64,000 bases of DNA from Bradyrhizobium erythrophlei (lineage in GTDB: Bacteria; Pseudomonadota; Alphaproteobacteria; Rhizobiales; Xanthobacteraceae), in contig FSRD01000001.1 of NCBI GenBank assembly GCA_900129675.1, forward strand, positions 5,135,501 through 5,199,500, read 5' to 3'. The notes beneath the pieces are model-generated. The model searched no databases. It saw nothing but the letters and a program-made list of their open reading frames with translations, and was not told the origin of the DNA. The translations under genes and the position numbers were made by a program. Positions 62,218 to 64,000 of the stretch are shown here, piece after piece (the first letter of the stretch is position 1; every line of letters begins with the position of its first letter).

Positions 62218-64000
62218 CTACAGCCGAAGCGTGCTGTTCATGAGCTGCGCATAGGCCTCGGCATCGATCGAACGATAGAGGCCCAAATTTACATCGAGGA
62301 AAAACAGCGGGTCGTTCACGCGCGAGGGATCGAACCCCTCGCGAACCAGTTCGTGTTTTTTCTGCTTGAAGGTTTCGGTACTGTCCAATGTCGCGCAGAT
62401 GCGCACCAGGACGGGGCAGGCGTAAGCCGGCAATCGGCGCGACAGGTGATCTCGCAATTCCCCGAGGTCGAAACCATCGCCGGTCACGATCGCAACCATG
62501 CCGGCGCGGCCGTCGGTTCCAGGAAGCTTCACGCCATAGGTCGCGGCGTCGACGACGCCAGGACATTGCGCAACGGCTTCGTTGACTTCGGAGGTCGCGA
62601 CATTTTCGCCTTTCCAGCGAAACGTATCGCCGAGCCGGTCGACGAAGCGGAAATAGCCACGCTCGTCGCGCGTCATCAGGTCGCCGGTACGGAACCAGGC
62701 ATCACCGGGCGCCAGCACGTTGCGCAGGATCTTCCTTTCGGTTTCAGTGGCGTCGGTATAGCCCTCAAAGCGGCCGCCGGCCTCGTCGGCGGTTCCGATC
62801 CGTCCCATCGCTTCACCGGCTTCGCCGCGCTCGCAGGGGATGCACAGGCCGTCCGCGCCGCGAATGGGTGTACCAAGCTCGGGATCGACACGGATAATCG
62901 CCGCCGGAAACCGGTGGGCCAGGAACGCCGGGATCCGACCGATCGCGCCGGGTTTGGCGTCGACATTGTACAGCGAGAAATTGCCTTCGGTCGCCGCGTA
63001 GAATTCGAGGATCTGCGGAATCGCGAACCGGGCCTGAAAGGCTTCCCAGATGTCGCCGCGCAATCCGTTGCCGCAGGCCAGCCGCAGCCGGTGCTCGCGT
63101 TCGAGCTCGGATGACGGCGCCTTCACCAGATAGCGGCAGAGCTCGCCAATATATTGAAACAGCGTGCAATCATGGCGGACGATGTCGTGCCAGAAACGCA
63201 CGATCGAGAATTGTTCGGCGAGCACCACCGAGGCGCCTGCGGCCAGCATGCTGCAGGGTGCTACGATGCCGCCGACGCTGTGGCAGAGCGGCAGGCAGTC
63301 GTACAGGCGGTCGTCGGGCGCAGCATTGGTCAGTCCGGCAAACCAGCCGCCCCAGTTGAGGATGCGCCGGTGACTGATACTGGCGGCCTTGGGCAGGCCG
63401 GTGGTGCCCGAGGTGTAGATCAGCAGCGCCCGATCGTTGATGGTGATGCCGCGCCGTTCGGCGGATGACAACGGCGCGCCATCCATTTTCGCGAGCGCGG
63501 CGTGGATGCTCGCTTCGCCGGCGACGTCACCGTGGCGCCAGATTTTCGGCGCGCGCTTCAGATGCGGGACAGCGGTTTCAAATACGCCGGCAAGATTTTT
63601 GGCGAGGATGATTTGATCGGCATTCGCGACGTTGAGGCCGTGCGCCAGCGACTGCCCGACCAGCCGGGTGTTGATCAGCGCGGCGACGCCGCCGACTTTG
63701 GTGATCCCGAGCCACGCCGCGATGTAATCGGGGCCACCCGGCATGAACAGGCTGACGGTAGCGCCGGCCTCGATGCCGGCCGACAATGCCCAACGCGCAT
63801 AGCGGTTGATCCGGGCCGCCAGTTCCCGGTAATTCAACGTGATCGCATCCGATATCAGTGCGGGGCGGTCCGGTTGTTTCTCCGACCAATCCTCGAGGAT
63901 GTCGGCAAACAGGCGATGCGGATCGGTCTCGACATGCGAGGTGAGTTCAATCGCCTTCAGCCAGCTTTTGGCGGCCGACGGCCTGCCGCGAAGCTGCGCG
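62218..64000 (-). CDS. Long-chain acyl-CoA synthetase-like protein (start beyond window)
   Basis: At least 593 residues in an open frame up to the window edge, where QLRGRPSAAKSWLKAIEL and FADILEDWSEKQPDRPALIS precede the first internal start codon, so the true start lies outside. Motifs: LLIYTSGTTGLPKAASISHR (P-loop), YAATEGNFSLYNVDA, DAWFRTGDLMTRDERGYFRF VDRLGDTFRWKGENVATSEV and a final EAYAQLMNSTLRL. The order fits FadD6/FATP-type very-long-chain acyl-CoA synthetases. It would provide activated fatty acid for the nearby carrier or GNAT-like proteins. Confidence 0.88.
   Translation of the reverse strand, partial: AQLRGRPSAAKSWLKAIELTSHVETDPHRLFADILEDWSEKQPDRPALISDAITLNYRELAARINRYARWALSAGIEAGATVSLFMPGGPDYIAAWLGITKVGGVAALINTRLVGQSLAHGLNVANADQIILAKNLAGVFETAVPHLKRAPKIWRHGDVAGEASIHAALAKMDGAPLSSAERRGITINDRALLIYTSGTTGLPKAASISHRRILNWGGWFAGLTNAAPDDRLYDCLPLCHSVGGIVAPCSMLAAGASVVLAEQFSIVRFWHDIVRHDCTLFQYIGELCRYLVKAPSSELEREHRLRLACGNGLRGDIWEAFQARFAIPQILEFYAATEGNFSLYNVDAKPGAIGRIPAFLAHRFPAAIIRVDPELGTPIRGADGLCIPCERGEAGEAMGRIGTADEAGGRFEGYTDATETERKILRNVLAPGDAWFRTGDLMTRDERGYFRFVDRLGDTFRWKGENVATSEVNEAVAQCPGVVDAATYGVKLPGTDGRAGMVAIVTGDGFDLGELRDHLSRRLPAYACPVLVRICATLDSTETFKQKKHELVREGFDPSRVNDPLFFLDVNLGLYRSIDAEAYAQLMNSTLRL

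Overview
The window looks like chromosomal DNA of an alphaproteobacterium of the Bradyrhizobium/Rhodopseudomonas lineage. The flagellar block (flgF-flgG-flgA-flgH diverging from fliL-fliM-DUF6468-motE), the many small secreted or membrane proteins without known function, the HWE-type kinase, phasins, CsbD/DUF883-like and PRC-barrel proteins, and the tripartite tricarboxylate transporter set all fit that group. This is inference from gene content; no rRNA, tRNA or other species marker is present.

Positions 1 to about 31,800 form an accessory, repeat-rich region. It holds mostly genes of 25 to 150 codons, many in paralogous sets, mixed with frameshifted or stop-interrupted relics and four insertion sequences or remnants (an IS1182-type element at 9547-11007, an IS701-type element with CTAG target repeats at 20997-22536, and three rve-type copies at 2190, 22541 and 30721, none of which looks active). 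Two signals tie the region together. The first is a repeated promoter-plus-leader cassette: an 18-nt box, then 32-33 nt, then an RNA with two potential hairpins that ends just before a start codon. I find eight copies and one decayed copy, placed before unrelated small ORFs but most often before tiny zinc-ribbon proteins. The second is a set of promoters of the form GGAAC-N16/17-N(G/A/C)TT, the general-stress (EcfG/ECF15) type, before at least eleven genes and two candidate small RNAs with C-rich loops. The region therefore reads as a stress-response island.

Positions 32,000 to 38,000 are transitional: a hydratase of the fumarylacetoacetate-hydrolase fold with a DehI-like protein, a Tat-exported beta carbonic anhydrase, dispersed palindromic repeats, and a few more stress-type envelope genes. 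Positions 38,089 to 48,776 hold flagellar genes in two divergent operons: rod, L-ring and P-ring-assembly genes on the minus strand; stator/switch-associated genes and a very large AMIN-like/TPR protein on the plus strand.

Positions 49,209 to 56,214 form a catabolic operon controlled by a divergent FadR-type GntR regulator with two palindromic operators: crotonase, class III CoA-transferase, TctC-TctB-TctA uptake system and a PdxA-like dehydrogenase, suggesting import, CoA activation and oxidation of a carboxylic acid. After a class V aminotransferase and a 5'-truncated serine hydrolase, 58,893 to 64,000 carries an acyl carrier protein, two acyl-activating enzymes, a ketoreductase and a GNAT-like protein, a compact acyl-ACP pathway whose product I cannot name. 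The last gene runs off the window.
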